From contig NZ_FZNS01000007.1 of the NCBI RefSeq assembly GCF_900188255.1, positions 1 to 64,000 on the forward strand: a stretch of 64,000 nt of DNA. The letters run 5' to 3'. This document shows positions 14,879 through 23,501 of this stretch, one piece after another. How positions within the stretch are numbered: position 1 is the stretch's first letter; the number at the start of each line of letters is the position of its first letter. The notes under the pieces were generated by a model. It was not told where the DNA came from. It saw nothing but the letters and a program-made list of their open reading frames with translations, and made no database searches. The translations under genes and the position numbers were made by a program. Source of the DNA: Hymenobacter mucosus. GTDB taxonomy: Bacteria > Bacteroidota > Bacteroidia > Cytophagales > Hymenobacteraceae.

Positions 14879-16015
14879 ATGACTACTCTCAGCCAAGCCC
14901 CCGCGCTGCCTGCTCCGCCCACTCTACTCCGGCCCCAAGCGGTAGCCCCAGTGCCCAAGCGGCAGCGTCTGCTCTTGCCGGGCTTGGTATTCTTGCTCTT
15001 GGCGGCCGTAGTAATAGGGGCGGGAGCCGGGGCCCTATCTATTCCGGTGCCGGCCCTGCTCGGTATTCTGCTGCACAAGCTGGGGCTCACAACCAGCTTA
15101 GCCTTTGAGCCCCAACAAGAGGCCGTGCTGTGGGCCATTCGCCTGCCGCGGGTGTGCCTAGGTGTGCTGGTAGGGGCGGCATTAGGGCTGGCGGGCACTA
15201 GCATGCAGGGGCTATTCCGCAACCCCCTCGCCGATGCCGGGCTAATCGGTATCTCGTCGGGAGCCTCGCTGGCAGCCGTGGCTACCATTGTGTTAGACGT
15301 AAAGCTGATGGCGCTACTAACGAGCTGGGGGCCTCTACGGGAGTGGTTGGGGTTCTACTTACTGCCGCTGGTGGCTTTTGCCGGGGCATGCGGCACTACC
15401 TTTCTGGTCTACCGCATCTCCCGCGAAGGAGGCCGCACGGTAGTAGCAACCATGCTGCTGGTAGGCATTGCCATCAACGCGTTGGCGGGCGCCTGCACGG
15501 GCTTGCTCACCTACGTAGCCACCGACGAGCAACTGCGCAGCATCACGTTCTGGGGCCTAGGCAGCCTAGGCGGCGCCTCCTGGCCGACGGTGCTGCGCCT
15601 CCTTCCGTTTTTGCTGTTCCCGCTGCTGCTGCTGCCCCGCCTGGGTAAGCCGCTGAATCTGCTGGCTCTGGGCGAGGAACAAGCTGCCCACTTAGGTTTG
15701 CCCGTGAACAGTCTTAAGCGTCAACTCATAGGCTTGTCGACCTTGGCGGTGGGCGCTAGCGTGGCAGTGGTGGGCTCCATTGGCTTTTTGGGACTGTTGG
15801 TCCCCCATCTTATTCGCATAGTGGCAGGCCCCGACAACCGCCGGGTGCTGCCGGGCTCGGCCCTGGGTGGGGCCGCGGTGCTGGTGCTGGCCGATACGCT
15901 AGCGCGTACCCTAGTAGCCCCGGCCGAGCTACCCATTGGTATTCTTACCGCCCTGCTCGGGGCGCCTACTTTTCTCTGGATTTTGCTGCGCCAGCGGAAG
16001 CTGCGCCGCGCTTAG
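14879..16015 (+). CDS. hmuU: Heme ABC transporter permease HmuU (FecCD family)
   Basis: A 378-residue FecCD-type permease with about ten membrane helices. Family marks include IRLPRVCLGVLVGAALGLAG, the cytoplasmic GLFRNPLADAGLIGIS motif and, near the C-terminus, GSIGFLGLLVPHLIRIVAGP, with PAELPIGILTALLGAPTF at the end. It would form the inner-membrane channel with two HmuV subunits. The N-terminus before the first helix is proline-rich and longer than usual. It starts 9 bp after hmuT and ends 47 bp before hmuV. Confidence 0.92.
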   Translation: MTTLSQAPALPAPPTLLRPQAVAPVPKRQRLLLPGLVFLLLAAVVIGAGAGALSIPVPALLGILLHKLGLTTSLAFEPQQEAVLWAIRLPRVCLGVLVGAALGLAGTSMQGLFRNPLADAGLIGISSGASLAAVATIVLDVKLMALLTSWGPLREWLGFYLLPLVAFAGACGTTFLVYRISREGGRTVVATMLLVGIAINALAGACTGLLTYVATDEQLRSITFWGLGSLGGASWPTVLRLLPFLLFPLLLLPRLGKPLNLLALGEEQAAHLGLPVNSLKRQLIGLSTLAVGASVAVVGSIGFLGLLVPHLIRIVAGPDNRRVLPGSALGGAAVLVLADTLARTLVAPAELPIGILTALLGAPTFLWILLRQRKLRRA

Positions 16016-16062
16016 TCGTCACCGCTACCTCTTCTGTAGGCAGGTAGCCTACCCCTTGCCGT

Positions 16063-16848
16063 ATGTTTACTTGTGAAAATCTGACGTACCAAACCGGTCG
16101 GAAAATTCTGCTGCAACAGATTTCCCTCCGGGCCCGCCCAGGAGAGTTGTTGGCTGTTGTGGGGGCCAACGGGGCGGGCAAATCTACCCTGCTGCGCTTG
16201 CTTAGCGGCGACCTGCTACCCACTAGCGGCTGCGTGCAGTTTCAGGGCCGCCCCCTGGCCGCCCACTCCCCGGCTGCGCTGGCTAAGGGCCGCGCCATCC
16301 TTACCCAACACCACCTGCTGGCCCTCGATTTCCCCGTGGCTGAGCTGGTTATGATGGGGCGCTACCCGCACTTCCTGGGGCAACCAACCCCCACCGACCA
16401 CTGGATTGTGGAAGCCGCCCTCAATACGGTGGGGCTGTCGGCGCTGGCGGGCCGCAGCTACCCCACGCTTTCGGGCGGAGAGCAGCAGCGGGCCCAGTTG
16501 GCGCGGGTGCTGGCCCAGGTGTGGGAAGCGCCCAACGGCTTTTTGCTGCTGGATGAGCCCCTCACGGGCCTCGATTTGCACCACCAGCACCACACCCTTG
16601 CTATTGCGCGGGGGCTGGTGGCCCGGGGCTTTGGTGTCATTGCCGTACTCCACGATTTAAACCTAGCCGCCCAGTACGCCGACCGCGTCCTTTTACTACA
16701 CCACGGCCAAGGCTTGGCCTACGGCACTCCCGGGCAAGTACTTACGTGCGAGAGCATTCACCGGGCCTTTCAGCTGGAGGTGCAGCTACTGCAACATCCT
16801 GGCCTTGGCTGCCCGCTCATTGTGCCCTGCCCACGCATCGTGCGCTGA
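16063..16848 (+). CDS. hmuV: Heme ABC transporter ATP-binding protein HmuV
   Basis: A 261-residue ABC ATPase. Walker A is GANGAGKS (residues 34-41), the signature LSGGEQQRAQLARVLA begins at 136, Walker B is LLLDEP (Asp164, Glu165), and the switch histidine is in AVLHDLNLAA. The Q-loop (LTQHHLLALDFPVAE) matches HmuV/FecE relatives. It powers heme transport through HmuU. The start at 16063 places the first strand directly at the N-terminus. It is followed 52 bp later by hmuS. Confidence 0.93.
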   Translation: MFTCENLTYQTGRKILLQQISLRARPGELLAVVGANGAGKSTLLRLLSGDLLPTSGCVQFQGRPLAAHSPAALAKGRAILTQHHLLALDFPVAELVMMGRYPHFLGQPTPTDHWIVEAALNTVGLSALAGRSYPTLSGGEQQRAQLARVLAQVWEAPNGFLLLDEPLTGLDLHHQHHTLAIARGLVARGFGVIAVLHDLNLAAQYADRVLLLHHGQGLAYGTPGQVLTCESIHRAFQLEVQLLQHPGLGCPLIVPCPRIVR

Positions 16849-16900
16849 TGCTTACTGCGGCGTTATTCTTTGCTTTACTCCCTACTCTTGTTCTTCTTTT

Positions 16901-17932
16901 ATGGAAACTCTAACTGCCTCCCTGGCCGAGCGCTGGCACGCCTACCAGCAGCAAAACCCGAAAACCCGTATTCGTGATGCCGCCCGGGCGCTGCACGCCA
17001 GCGAGGCCGAGCTGCTAGCTACCCGCTGCACTAGCCATCCCAATTCGCCGGTGGTTTTCTTGCACGGCGACTTTCAGGAGCTTCTTAAGCAAGTGCCCAC
17101 CCTGGGCCGCGTACTGGCTCTTACCCGCAACGACAGTGCAGTGCACGAGCGAAAGGGCCAGTATCAAAAGGTTTCCTTTAACGGCCACGTAGGTCTGGTG
17201 CTGGGCGAAGACATTGACTTGCGCCTGTTTATGAGCTACTGGCAGTTTGGCTTCGCGGTAGAGGAAAACGGCCGTCGCAGCCTCCAGTTTTTTGCCGCCG
17301 ATGGGGAGGCTGTGCACAAGATCTACCTGCTAGAAGAAAGTAATGCGGCCGCCTACGATACCCTGGTAGCGCAATTCCGGGCTAGCTCCCAGCCCGTTAG
17401 CCTCACCACCCAATCTACTCCAACTCCCGACCCCGAAGCCGACGATGCCGCTATCGACGTGGACGGCTTTCGGGCGGCGTGGCGGGCCCTCCAGGATACA
17501 CACGAGTTTTTTGGTTTGCTTCGCACATTTAAGGTAAGCCGCACGCAGGCGCTACGCTTAGCCCCGCCGGAGCTGGTACGCCGACTAGACGTTACGGCCA
17601 TCGACCAGGCCCTGCGTACCGCCTCGGCACAGCAGTTGCCCGTCATGCTGTTTGTGGCTAGCCGCGGCTGCATCCAGATTCACACGGGCCTCACGGAGCG
17701 TATTGTTCCTACCGGCCCCTGGCTTAACGTGCTGGACCCCGACTTCAACCTGCACCTCAAGCTCGGGGACGTTGCCCAAGCCTGGGCCGTACAGAAACCA
17801 ACTGCCGACGGCATCGTGACCTCGGTGGAGCTGTTTGATGCCGCTGGCCACAACTTGCTGTTGCTGTTTGGCAAGCGCAAGCCCGGCCTCCCAGAGCAAG
17901 AAGCTTGGCGCGAATTGGTAAGCGCTTTATAG
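16901..17932 (+). CDS. hmuS: Cytoplasmic hemin-degrading / heme-trafficking protein HmuS (ChuS/HemS family)
   Basis: A 343-residue protein with the duplicated fold of HemS/ChuS. The first half has NDSAVHERKGQYQKVSFNG and GEAVHKIYL, the second NVLDPDFNLHLKL and the repeated Trp/Val pattern AQAWAVQKPT. The proteins accept heme from the transporter and either store it or break it to release iron. The conserved His in AVHKIYL is a likely heme contact. The two halves are joined by a Pro/Thr/Asp linker (about 164-182). It is the last gene of the operon and is followed by a hairpin terminator. I chose the ATG at 16901 over a longer reading from 16805 that overlaps hmuV. Confidence 0.88.
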   Translation: METLTASLAERWHAYQQQNPKTRIRDAARALHASEAELLATRCTSHPNSPVVFLHGDFQELLKQVPTLGRVLALTRNDSAVHERKGQYQKVSFNGHVGLVLGEDIDLRLFMSYWQFGFAVEENGRRSLQFFAADGEAVHKIYLLEESNAAAYDTLVAQFRASSQPVSLTTQSTPTPDPEADDAAIDVDGFRAAWRALQDTHEFFGLLRTFKVSRTQALRLAPPELVRRLDVTAIDQALRTASAQQLPVMLFVASRGCIQIHTGLTERIVPTGPWLNVLDPDFNLHLKLGDVAQAWAVQKPTADGIVTSVELFDAAGHNLLLLFGKRKPGLPEQEAWRELVSAL

Positions 17933-17950
17933 CGCCCGCCCTCTATGACT

Positions 17951-18013
17951 AGCCCCTCCGCACTGCCTACCTTGCCTACTACCAGGTAAGGTAAGCAGCG
18001 CGGAGGGGCTTTG
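17951..18013 (+). terminator. Terminator of the heme operon
   Basis: AGCCCCTCCG (17951-17960) pairs with CGGAGGGGCT (18001-18010); inner segments CTGC/GCAG and TACCTTGCC/GGTAAGGTA extend the hairpin, and TTTG follows. It begins 18 bp after the hmuS stop. Confidence 0.8.
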
Positions 18014-18344
18014 TGCTGCTTCCTGATTCTGCCTTCCTACCGGCTGGTGGGCGCTGCCTACTATTGGGCTGCCAACCCGAATGACACGTTCGCTACCTCC
18101 ACGTACAGGTGCCTGCCTAGCGTCGTCAAACCTAACAGCCCGATGAGCTGCCCGTTCCAAGCTGAACAAAAATTGCCGTTTTCGGCGCCTAATGCGGGGA
18201 GATAATCCCACTATGCTGAACTTTAAAGACTACTTTTGATAGCCAAGGTAGTACCGATACTGTCCTATTCGGTCTAACCTGTTAATAGCCTCTCTCGTTG
18301 ACCTATGGTCTTGATTGCTGGTTCGCGCTGATATTTACTGTAGT
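18014..18344. other. Intergenic region with no gene seen
   Basis: About 330 bp between the heme operon terminator and the next kinase. TACTTTTG at 18231-18238 fits the -7 consensus TAnnTTTG, about 107 bp before the ATG, but lacks a matching -33 TTG. No RNA gene is apparent. Confidence 0.4.
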
Positions 18345-20117
18345 ATGTCTTCGTCACCTTCGTTGCCTGTTCAGGAAGAATCGCAGTCGGAAGCGGACTT
18401 GCTGATGCGTTTGTTTCCCGGAGGCGGGGAGATGGGGCAGCGCATTCGGGAATTAGATTGGTCTGCTACTCTGTTGGGGCCGGTACGCGGTTGGCCCCAA
18501 TGCCTCCGCACGGCCGTTAGCATTATGCTGGGCTCGCGCTTTCCCATGATGGTGCACTGGGGCCCCCAGCTGGTGCACTTTTATAACGACGGGTACGCCA
18601 CTATTCTACAGGGTAAGCACCCCGGCGCCCTGGGCCAACCCGCCGAGCCCTGGTGGCGCGAAATGTGGCCCTTCCTGCAAGGAATCTTCGCTTCTGTGCT
18701 GGCGGGCCAGGCAACGTACTTCGAGAATCAGTTGGTGCTGCCCAACCGACAGGGGTTTATTGAGGAAACCTATTTTAATTTCTCCCATAGCCCTATTTAC
18801 AACGAGGCAGGCACCGTTGGGGGCATTTTCGTTACGGCCCTAGAAACTACTTCTACCGTGCTGCAACAGCGGCGGCTGGCTTTGCTCAGTCACCTCACGT
18901 CCCAAACCGCGTTGTCGGTTCAGCCGGCGGAAGCAACCCAGCACATCATCTCGGCATTGTCTACCAACGCCGATGATATTCCTTTCGCCTTGCTCTACAC
19001 GCACGAAGAAGGCACAACGCAAGCACAACTGCGGGCGTGGTTTGGGTTGCCGGCCGGCGAGCCGACCGCTCCTACCATCATTGCCCTCTCACCCCCCGCA
19101 AACAGCAACTTGGGCTGGCCCGTGGGCGCTGTATTGCAACAGGGCCGGCCCCTACTAGTAGCCTCCCTGCAAGAGCGCTTTGGGGTATGGCCCACCGGCG
19201 AGTGGCCGGAGGCGCCCACGCGGGCGTTGCTTTTGCCACTGTTCGTGGGCGAAGCAAACAGTGGTCCGGCCACTATACTCATCGTGGGCTTGAGCGCCCG
19301 CCGCCCCCTCGACGAAGCCTACCACACCTTTTTCTCTCTGGTGGCCGATTACGCCGGCCGCGCTTTGGCCCGGGCCCGGGCCGTGCACGAAGCGCAGCGC
19401 CTGAACCACGTGTTGCGCAACATGAATGCCTCCCTGGATTCGTTTGTGCACATCGTCGCCCACGACCTCAAGAGTCCGGCCACCAACTTGCAAGGACTGC
19501 TGGAGCTATACTACGAGGAAGAACCCGGCTCCGCGCAAGACCACATTGTGACGTTGCTGGAGCAGGAAGTTCAGCGCCTATCGAACACGGTGCGCGGGCT
19601 GCTGCAAGTATTGCACACCCAGTACGAGGCGGCCGCCCCCGCCACCGGTACCATTGCCTGGGCTGAGGTCTACGCCACCGTAGAAGCAGAAGTGACCGAA
19701 CTGCTTCACCAGCAACAAGGCACTCTTACCGCCGATTTTGGCGCGGCTCCCACCATCCGCTACCCTCAAGCTTACCTGGAAAGCATTATGCGCAACCTGG
19801 TGTATAACGCGCTCAAATACCGGTCGCCGGAGCGGGCTCCCGTAATCCAGGTACAGAGCCGCCGCCAAGGGCAAATGGTGGAGCTTAAGGTGACGGATAA
19901 CGGACGCGGCATTGACTTGGCACGCGACCGGGACCGGCTGTTCCAGCCCTTCACGCGCCTGACCACCGAAGGCGAAGGAGCAGGGCTGGGGCTGCACTTA
20001 ATTAGCACGCTGGTACACCGGCGCGGCGGCACCCTAGATGTTGCTAGTACACTGGGTGCTGGCACCACGTTCACGGTAATACTGCCCGAAGAACCCACCG
20101 CCGTACCATCATTTTAG
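18345..20117 (+). CDS. PAS/GAF sensor histidine kinase
   Basis: A 590-residue cytoplasmic kinase without visible membrane helices. Residues 30-190 form a PAS-like domain of the type that begins MGQRIRELDWSATLLGPV, seen in many Bacteroidota and proteobacterial kinases; residues 195-350 resemble a GAF domain; a HisKA domain has its phosphoacceptor in HIVAHDLKSPATN (His373); the HATPase domain shows NLVYNALKYR, DNGRGID and GAGLGLHLI. The ATG at 18345 was chosen over a TTG 30 bp upstream. No response regulator is adjacent, so its partner is elsewhere; the receiver gene at 22271 is the nearest candidate. Its TAG stop is the first part of the terminator stem. Confidence 0.87.
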   Translation: MSSSPSLPVQEESQSEADLLMRLFPGGGEMGQRIRELDWSATLLGPVRGWPQCLRTAVSIMLGSRFPMMVHWGPQLVHFYNDGYATILQGKHPGALGQPAEPWWREMWPFLQGIFASVLAGQATYFENQLVLPNRQGFIEETYFNFSHSPIYNEAGTVGGIFVTALETTSTVLQQRRLALLSHLTSQTALSVQPAEATQHIISALSTNADDIPFALLYTHEEGTTQAQLRAWFGLPAGEPTAPTIIALSPPANSNLGWPVGAVLQQGRPLLVASLQERFGVWPTGEWPEAPTRALLLPLFVGEANSGPATILIVGLSARRPLDEAYHTFFSLVADYAGRALARARAVHEAQRLNHVLRNMNASLDSFVHIVAHDLKSPATNLQGLLELYYEEEPGSAQDHIVTLLEQEVQRLSNTVRGLLQVLHTQYEAAAPATGTIAWAEVYATVEAEVTELLHQQQGTLTADFGAAPTIRYPQAYLESIMRNLVYNALKYRSPERAPVIQVQSRRQGQMVELKVTDNGRGIDLARDRDRLFQPFTRLTTEGEGAGLGLHLISTLVHRRGGTLDVASTLGAGTTFTVILPEEPTAVPSF

Positions 20118-20163
20118 CCTGCGGCTACTACTCTCTACTAGTGGGTAGCTGCCGCAGGCTATT
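20115..20163. terminator. Bidirectional hairpin between convergent genes
   Basis: TAGCCTGCGGC (20115-20125) pairs with GCCGCAGGCTA (20151-20161). The first three bases are the stop codon of the kinase gene. It can serve the kinase (+) and the SBBP gene (-). Confidence 0.8.
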
Positions 20164-20260
20164 AAGAGAAAGGCTGTTCTTATCTTGAGCTCAGCCTGCA
20201 AGTATGCCGCCTGTGCCTACCAATTGTGGAGGTATAATTAACGACGTATTAGCAAGTAGA

Positions 20261-21697
20261 TTATCGAATATCAGCAGTCATCCGGACGGGAAATTCCACG
20301 CGGCCAACGAAGAGCTGGTTTAAAGCATTGCCGGTTGAAAAGGCGCCTAAACGCGCAGCAGAGCCTAATATTCCGCCCACATACACGTCGCCGTTGGGTG
20401 CAGTCCGGATGGTGCCGGCGTCGTCAGTAGCAAGGCTGCCAAAGGTTAGGAAATCGAGCCAGCGGCCACTTTTGCTGAGGCGAGCCATGAAAAGGTCGGT
20501 GCTGCCTTGGCTGACCAGGGTAGATGTGCCATACTGGGCCCCCCGGCTAAAGCAACCGGTAATGTAAATGCTACCTCCCGGGCCCAGGCACACATCAGTA
20601 GCGTCTTCCATAGCGTTTCCGCGTACCGTATATACCCACTGCCACTGGCCTTGGGGCGTGAGCCGGGCCACGTAGGCGTCGTCTCCGCCCTGGCTTAGAA
20701 AATCAAAGGCGCCAAAGGAAGCGCGCCCGCTAAAGGAGCCCGTCACGAACACGTTGCCATCGGCACTAACGGCTATGGCTTTGGCGTAGTCGGTGCTGGG
20801 GCCACCACCGGTTGTGGCCCACTGCCAGTTGCCAGCTCCATCTACCTTGGCTACGAAGGCATCGTGGGTTCCGGCACTAGTCAGCTGGGCGGGGCCAAGG
20901 TGGGTGGTTCCGGCAAAGTAGCCGGCCGTATATATGTCTCCCGCGTGACCAATGGTGAGGCTGTTGATAACCGTTTGGTCGCTGCCCTGGGTTTGGCGGG
21001 CCCACACCCACCGGCCTTGGTCGTCGAGCTTCGCCACGAAAGCATCCGAAGTAGCAGTGCTGCTTAGGGTGTTGGTCTCGAAAGATACTTCGCCCCGGAA
21101 ACGACCGCCCACCACCACATTGTGCTGAGCGTCCAGCGCTATTGCGGTGATTTGGTCCTGCTCGGTGCCTCCTGCGGTGCTCACGGCACGCCACGTACCA
21201 GCAGGGGTGAGGCTAGCCACAAACATATCGTGGCCGCCTTGGCTGCGTTTGGTGAAGCTGCCAAAGCTTGCCGATTCCGTGAAGGACCCGGCCACAGTTA
21301 CGTTGCCGTCGGCGTCCACCACGAGGCCCGATGCCATGTCGGTGCCAGCTCCTCCTGCGGCGGTAGCCCACTGCCACTCCCCACTTGCCGACAGCTTGGC
21401 CGCAAATACGTCGCTGCTGCCCACGCTTTGCAGCGAGTAGGAGCCAAGCTGAAGGTGATGGGTAAAGCGCCCCGTAACGTAACTGTTGCCAGCGGCATCG
21501 GTGGCAACTTTTGCCACTACCACATTACCATTTTCCGTGGAGTGCGATGCCCAGCGCCATGTAGGCTCCTGGGCGTAGGCAGGTTTTCCAATTGATAGCA
21601 CGCACGCAGCTAGGGCGCCTAGCACAGCTGGCCACCGGCACAATAACCTAGGGGGTATACCAACCTGAGTGAGACCAGCAAGGGTAGAATCGGACAT
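20261..21697 (-). CDS. Secreted SBBP-repeat beta-propeller protein
   Basis: A 478-residue protein with a signal peptide (VLGALAACVLSIGKPAYA) and then about seven or eight repeats of 45-50 residues. Each has a pattern like AVDADGNVYVTGSF, a segment xxLGxxxLxSxGxxDxFVAKL and a Trp-rich W(Q/V)WA strand. These are SBBP repeats, which form a beta-propeller. Such proteins are exported or surface-bound and of unknown role, possibly binding sugar or cell-wall material. It ends without a type IX secretion tail. I chose the ATG at 21697; the longer reading adds 28 residues before the signal peptide. It stands alone, convergent with the kinase gene. Confidence 0.8.
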   Translation of the reverse strand: MSDSTLAGLTQVGIPPRLLCRWPAVLGALAACVLSIGKPAYAQEPTWRWASHSTENGNVVVAKVATDAAGNSYVTGRFTHHLQLGSYSLQSVGSSDVFAAKLSASGEWQWATAAGGAGTDMASGLVVDADGNVTVAGSFTESASFGSFTKRSQGGHDMFVASLTPAGTWRAVSTAGGTEQDQITAIALDAQHNVVVGGRFRGEVSFETNTLSSTATSDAFVAKLDDQGRWVWARQTQGSDQTVINSLTIGHAGDIYTAGYFAGTTHLGPAQLTSAGTHDAFVAKVDGAGNWQWATTGGGPSTDYAKAIAVSADGNVFVTGSFSGRASFGAFDFLSQGGDDAYVARLTPQGQWQWVYTVRGNAMEDATDVCLGPGGSIYITGCFSRGAQYGTSTLVSQGSTDLFMARLSKSGRWLDFLTFGSLATDDAGTIRTAPNGDVYVGGILGSAARLGAFSTGNALNQLFVGRVEFPVRMTADIR

Positions 21698-22270
21698 GGG
21701 AAAAGAAGTAAGGAGGTAGACGAGGTTGGGGAGTGATGGATGCATACCCCCGTGCGCCAGTACCTGCCAATGCGGGACCAACTTCCTGTGCTACTACAAA
21801 GCGCCTGTTTGCCAGGTGTTTAAATGATAACCCTACATATGAGGCCGTCCAATAGGTAGAGATCTGCTCTAGATTATGGACTGCTGCATTAGAGAACCCG
21901 CCCAACCATACCGAGGCAGAATCTCCTGAATTGTGCGAGCCCTAGCTGCTCATCTTCTCACGGAGGGAAAGGCTATTCCCAAGCGCCAGCACTGGCCCGT
22001 ACGAGTGGCATCCTGTAAGTTGATAGTAGAGCTACCATAGCCAATCGGCGCTGCCAACTAAGCGACACTGGATACGGTAGCGGGCTAAGATTACTGCTAC
22101 CCATGGCTACCCCCAAGAACCAGGGTAAGCTACTCCACTTCCTGGACGATGATCCAGAAAATAGAGCTTTGGCACGAGCTTGTTAGTTTATAAGTGATTG
22201 CTAAATAAACACTTAAAGCAAAAGTTGCTTTTGGTATGCATGTGGTATAAGGCAGACCAAAACAACACCT
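21698..22270. other. Intergenic region with a possible receiver-domain remnant
   Basis: About 570 bp without an intact gene. At 22103-22186 (+) a 27-residue frame contains KLLHFLDDDPENRALARA, which looks like the first strand and acidic pocket of a receiver domain, then stops. It may be the remains of a response regulator once located before the intact one at 22271. The rest shows nothing. Confidence 0.4.
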
Positions 22271-22756
22271 ATGCTAAAAGAGCGACACAAAATCTTTGTG
22301 GTGGACGACGACCCGTTCTGCCTGAAACTCATGGAAAACGCCCTCCGCATCAATGGCTTCGAGGATGTTCACAGTTTCGAAAGTGGGGCCACGTGCCTAA
22401 ACGCCCTCATCGAGGAGCCGGATATCATCTTTCTAGATCAAGTAATGGACAGCGTATCGGGTACCGACACGCTCAAGGCCATCAAGCGCTTCAACCCCGA
22501 CATCTACGTGGTGTTTGTGAGCGGACAGCAGCAAGTGGAGGTGGCCGTAGAGTCGCTCAAGTACGGTGCCTTCGACTACATCGTCAAGGACGAACAGCTT
22601 ACTTCCAAAATAGGGGCGGTGCTAGCCAAGATCTTGGTAGTGCGCACCATGCTGGCCCGCCAAAAGCCTCCCCGTTCCTCCCGTCTTCTTTCATTCTTCA
22701 ATCTGTTGAGCTTCACCTTCACCTTTCTCGGTGGGCTCTCCCTTTTTTCTCATTAG
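22271..22756 (+). CDS. Response regulator receiver protein heading the exopolysaccharide operon
   Basis: A 161-residue protein with one receiver domain (1-120): acidic pocket in FVVDDDPFC, phosphoacceptor in IIFLDQVMDSVSG (Asp57 region), Ser/Thr in VFVSGQQ and Lys in FDYIVKDE. Residues 125-161 are a basic stretch (ARQKPPRSSR) then a hydrophobic tail (LLSFFNLLSFTFTFLGGLSLF) that may contact the membrane. There is no DNA-binding domain. It lies 7 bp before the Wza-like gene and is likely transcribed with it, which suggests post-translational control of polysaccharide export. It resembles the receiver part of the sigma-54 regulator at 38276 (YLVKDE/YIVKDE). Confidence 0.85.
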   Translation: MLKERHKIFVVDDDPFCLKLMENALRINGFEDVHSFESGATCLNALIEEPDIIFLDQVMDSVSGTDTLKAIKRFNPDIYVVFVSGQQQVEVAVESLKYGAFDYIVKDEQLTSKIGAVLAKILVVRTMLARQKPPRSSRLLSFFNLLSFTFTFLGGLSLFSH

Positions 22757-22763
22757 TGTTCTT

Positions 22764-23501
22764 ATGAAACGACTCGTACTTCCGGGCCTGCTGCTGTGGC
22801 TTTGTTTGCTGACAAGCTGCACGCAGAACTTATTTCAATCAGCAAGCAAAACGGAGTATAAAAAGCTGACGCTTGACCCCGACTACCAGTATCAGATTCG
22901 CAAAGACGACAAGCTGAGCGTGAGCGTGTGGGACCACGAGGAACTTAGCGTTGGCTCTATCTACAGCATCTACAACTCCAACGAGATTTATGGCAAGTGG
23001 CTGCTGGTAGATGCTACCGGCAAAGTGTCACTGCCAAAGGTTGGGGCCTTCCAAGTGCAAGGGCTAACCGTGCCAGAAGCGGAGGCAAACTTGAAGCAGG
23101 TGCTAAGCCAGTGGATTGTGAACCCCCAGGTGAACATCAAGGTCCTCAACAAGGAAATTACGGTTCTGGGTGAGGTGAACACCCCCGGCACCCAGTTGCT
23201 TGAAAAAGAGCGCAACACTCTGGTTGAAGTGCTAGGGCGCGCCGGTGACTTCAGCGTGCACGCCGATAAGGAACACGTGAAGGTGCTCCGGGCCAATGGC
23301 TCGGACGTGCGGGAGCTGGAGGTAGACTTAACCCAGCTCGATCATTTCGACCTGAACAACATTGTGGTGCTACCCGGCGACGTGGTGTACATCCCGGCCC
23401 GCAACGGTAAGCAGTTCGACAAGAAATCGGGCACGGCCCTGGCCGTTGCCTCCAGCATCACCGCTATTATCGTCCTCACCCGTTTGGTATTTGCACTATG
23501 A
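22764..23501 (+). CDS. Polysaccharide export lipoprotein, Wza/GumB-like
   Basis: A 245-residue outer-membrane lipoprotein. The signal peptide ends in LLTSC (Cys19), then a Poly_export domain (about 45-125: YQIRKDDKLSVSVWDHEEL, KVSLPKVGAFQVQGLTVPEA) and a SLBB domain (about 135-200: KEITVLGEVNTPGTQLLEKE, LVEVLGRAGDFS). The C-terminus has a hydrophobic segment (TALAVASSITAIIVLTRLVF), the helix that spans the outer membrane in Wza. It would form the channel for the exported polysaccharide. I chose the ATG at 22764 over an upstream in-frame start that lies inside the previous gene. Its end overlaps the next start (ATGA). Confidence 0.9.
   Translation: MKRLVLPGLLLWLCLLTSCTQNLFQSASKTEYKKLTLDPDYQYQIRKDDKLSVSVWDHEELSVGSIYSIYNSNEIYGKWLLVDATGKVSLPKVGAFQVQGLTVPEAEANLKQVLSQWIVNPQVNIKVLNKEITVLGEVNTPGTQLLEKERNTLVEVLGRAGDFSVHADKEHVKVLRANGSDVRELEVDLTQLDHFDLNNIVVLPGDVVYIPARNGKQFDKKSGTALAVASSITAIIVLTRLVFAL

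Noticed and set aside
19037..19666. 209-codon plus-strand ORF
   Set aside because: Alternative frame inside the GAF/kinase gene; arginine-proline-rich composition typical of shadow frames in GC-rich DNA.
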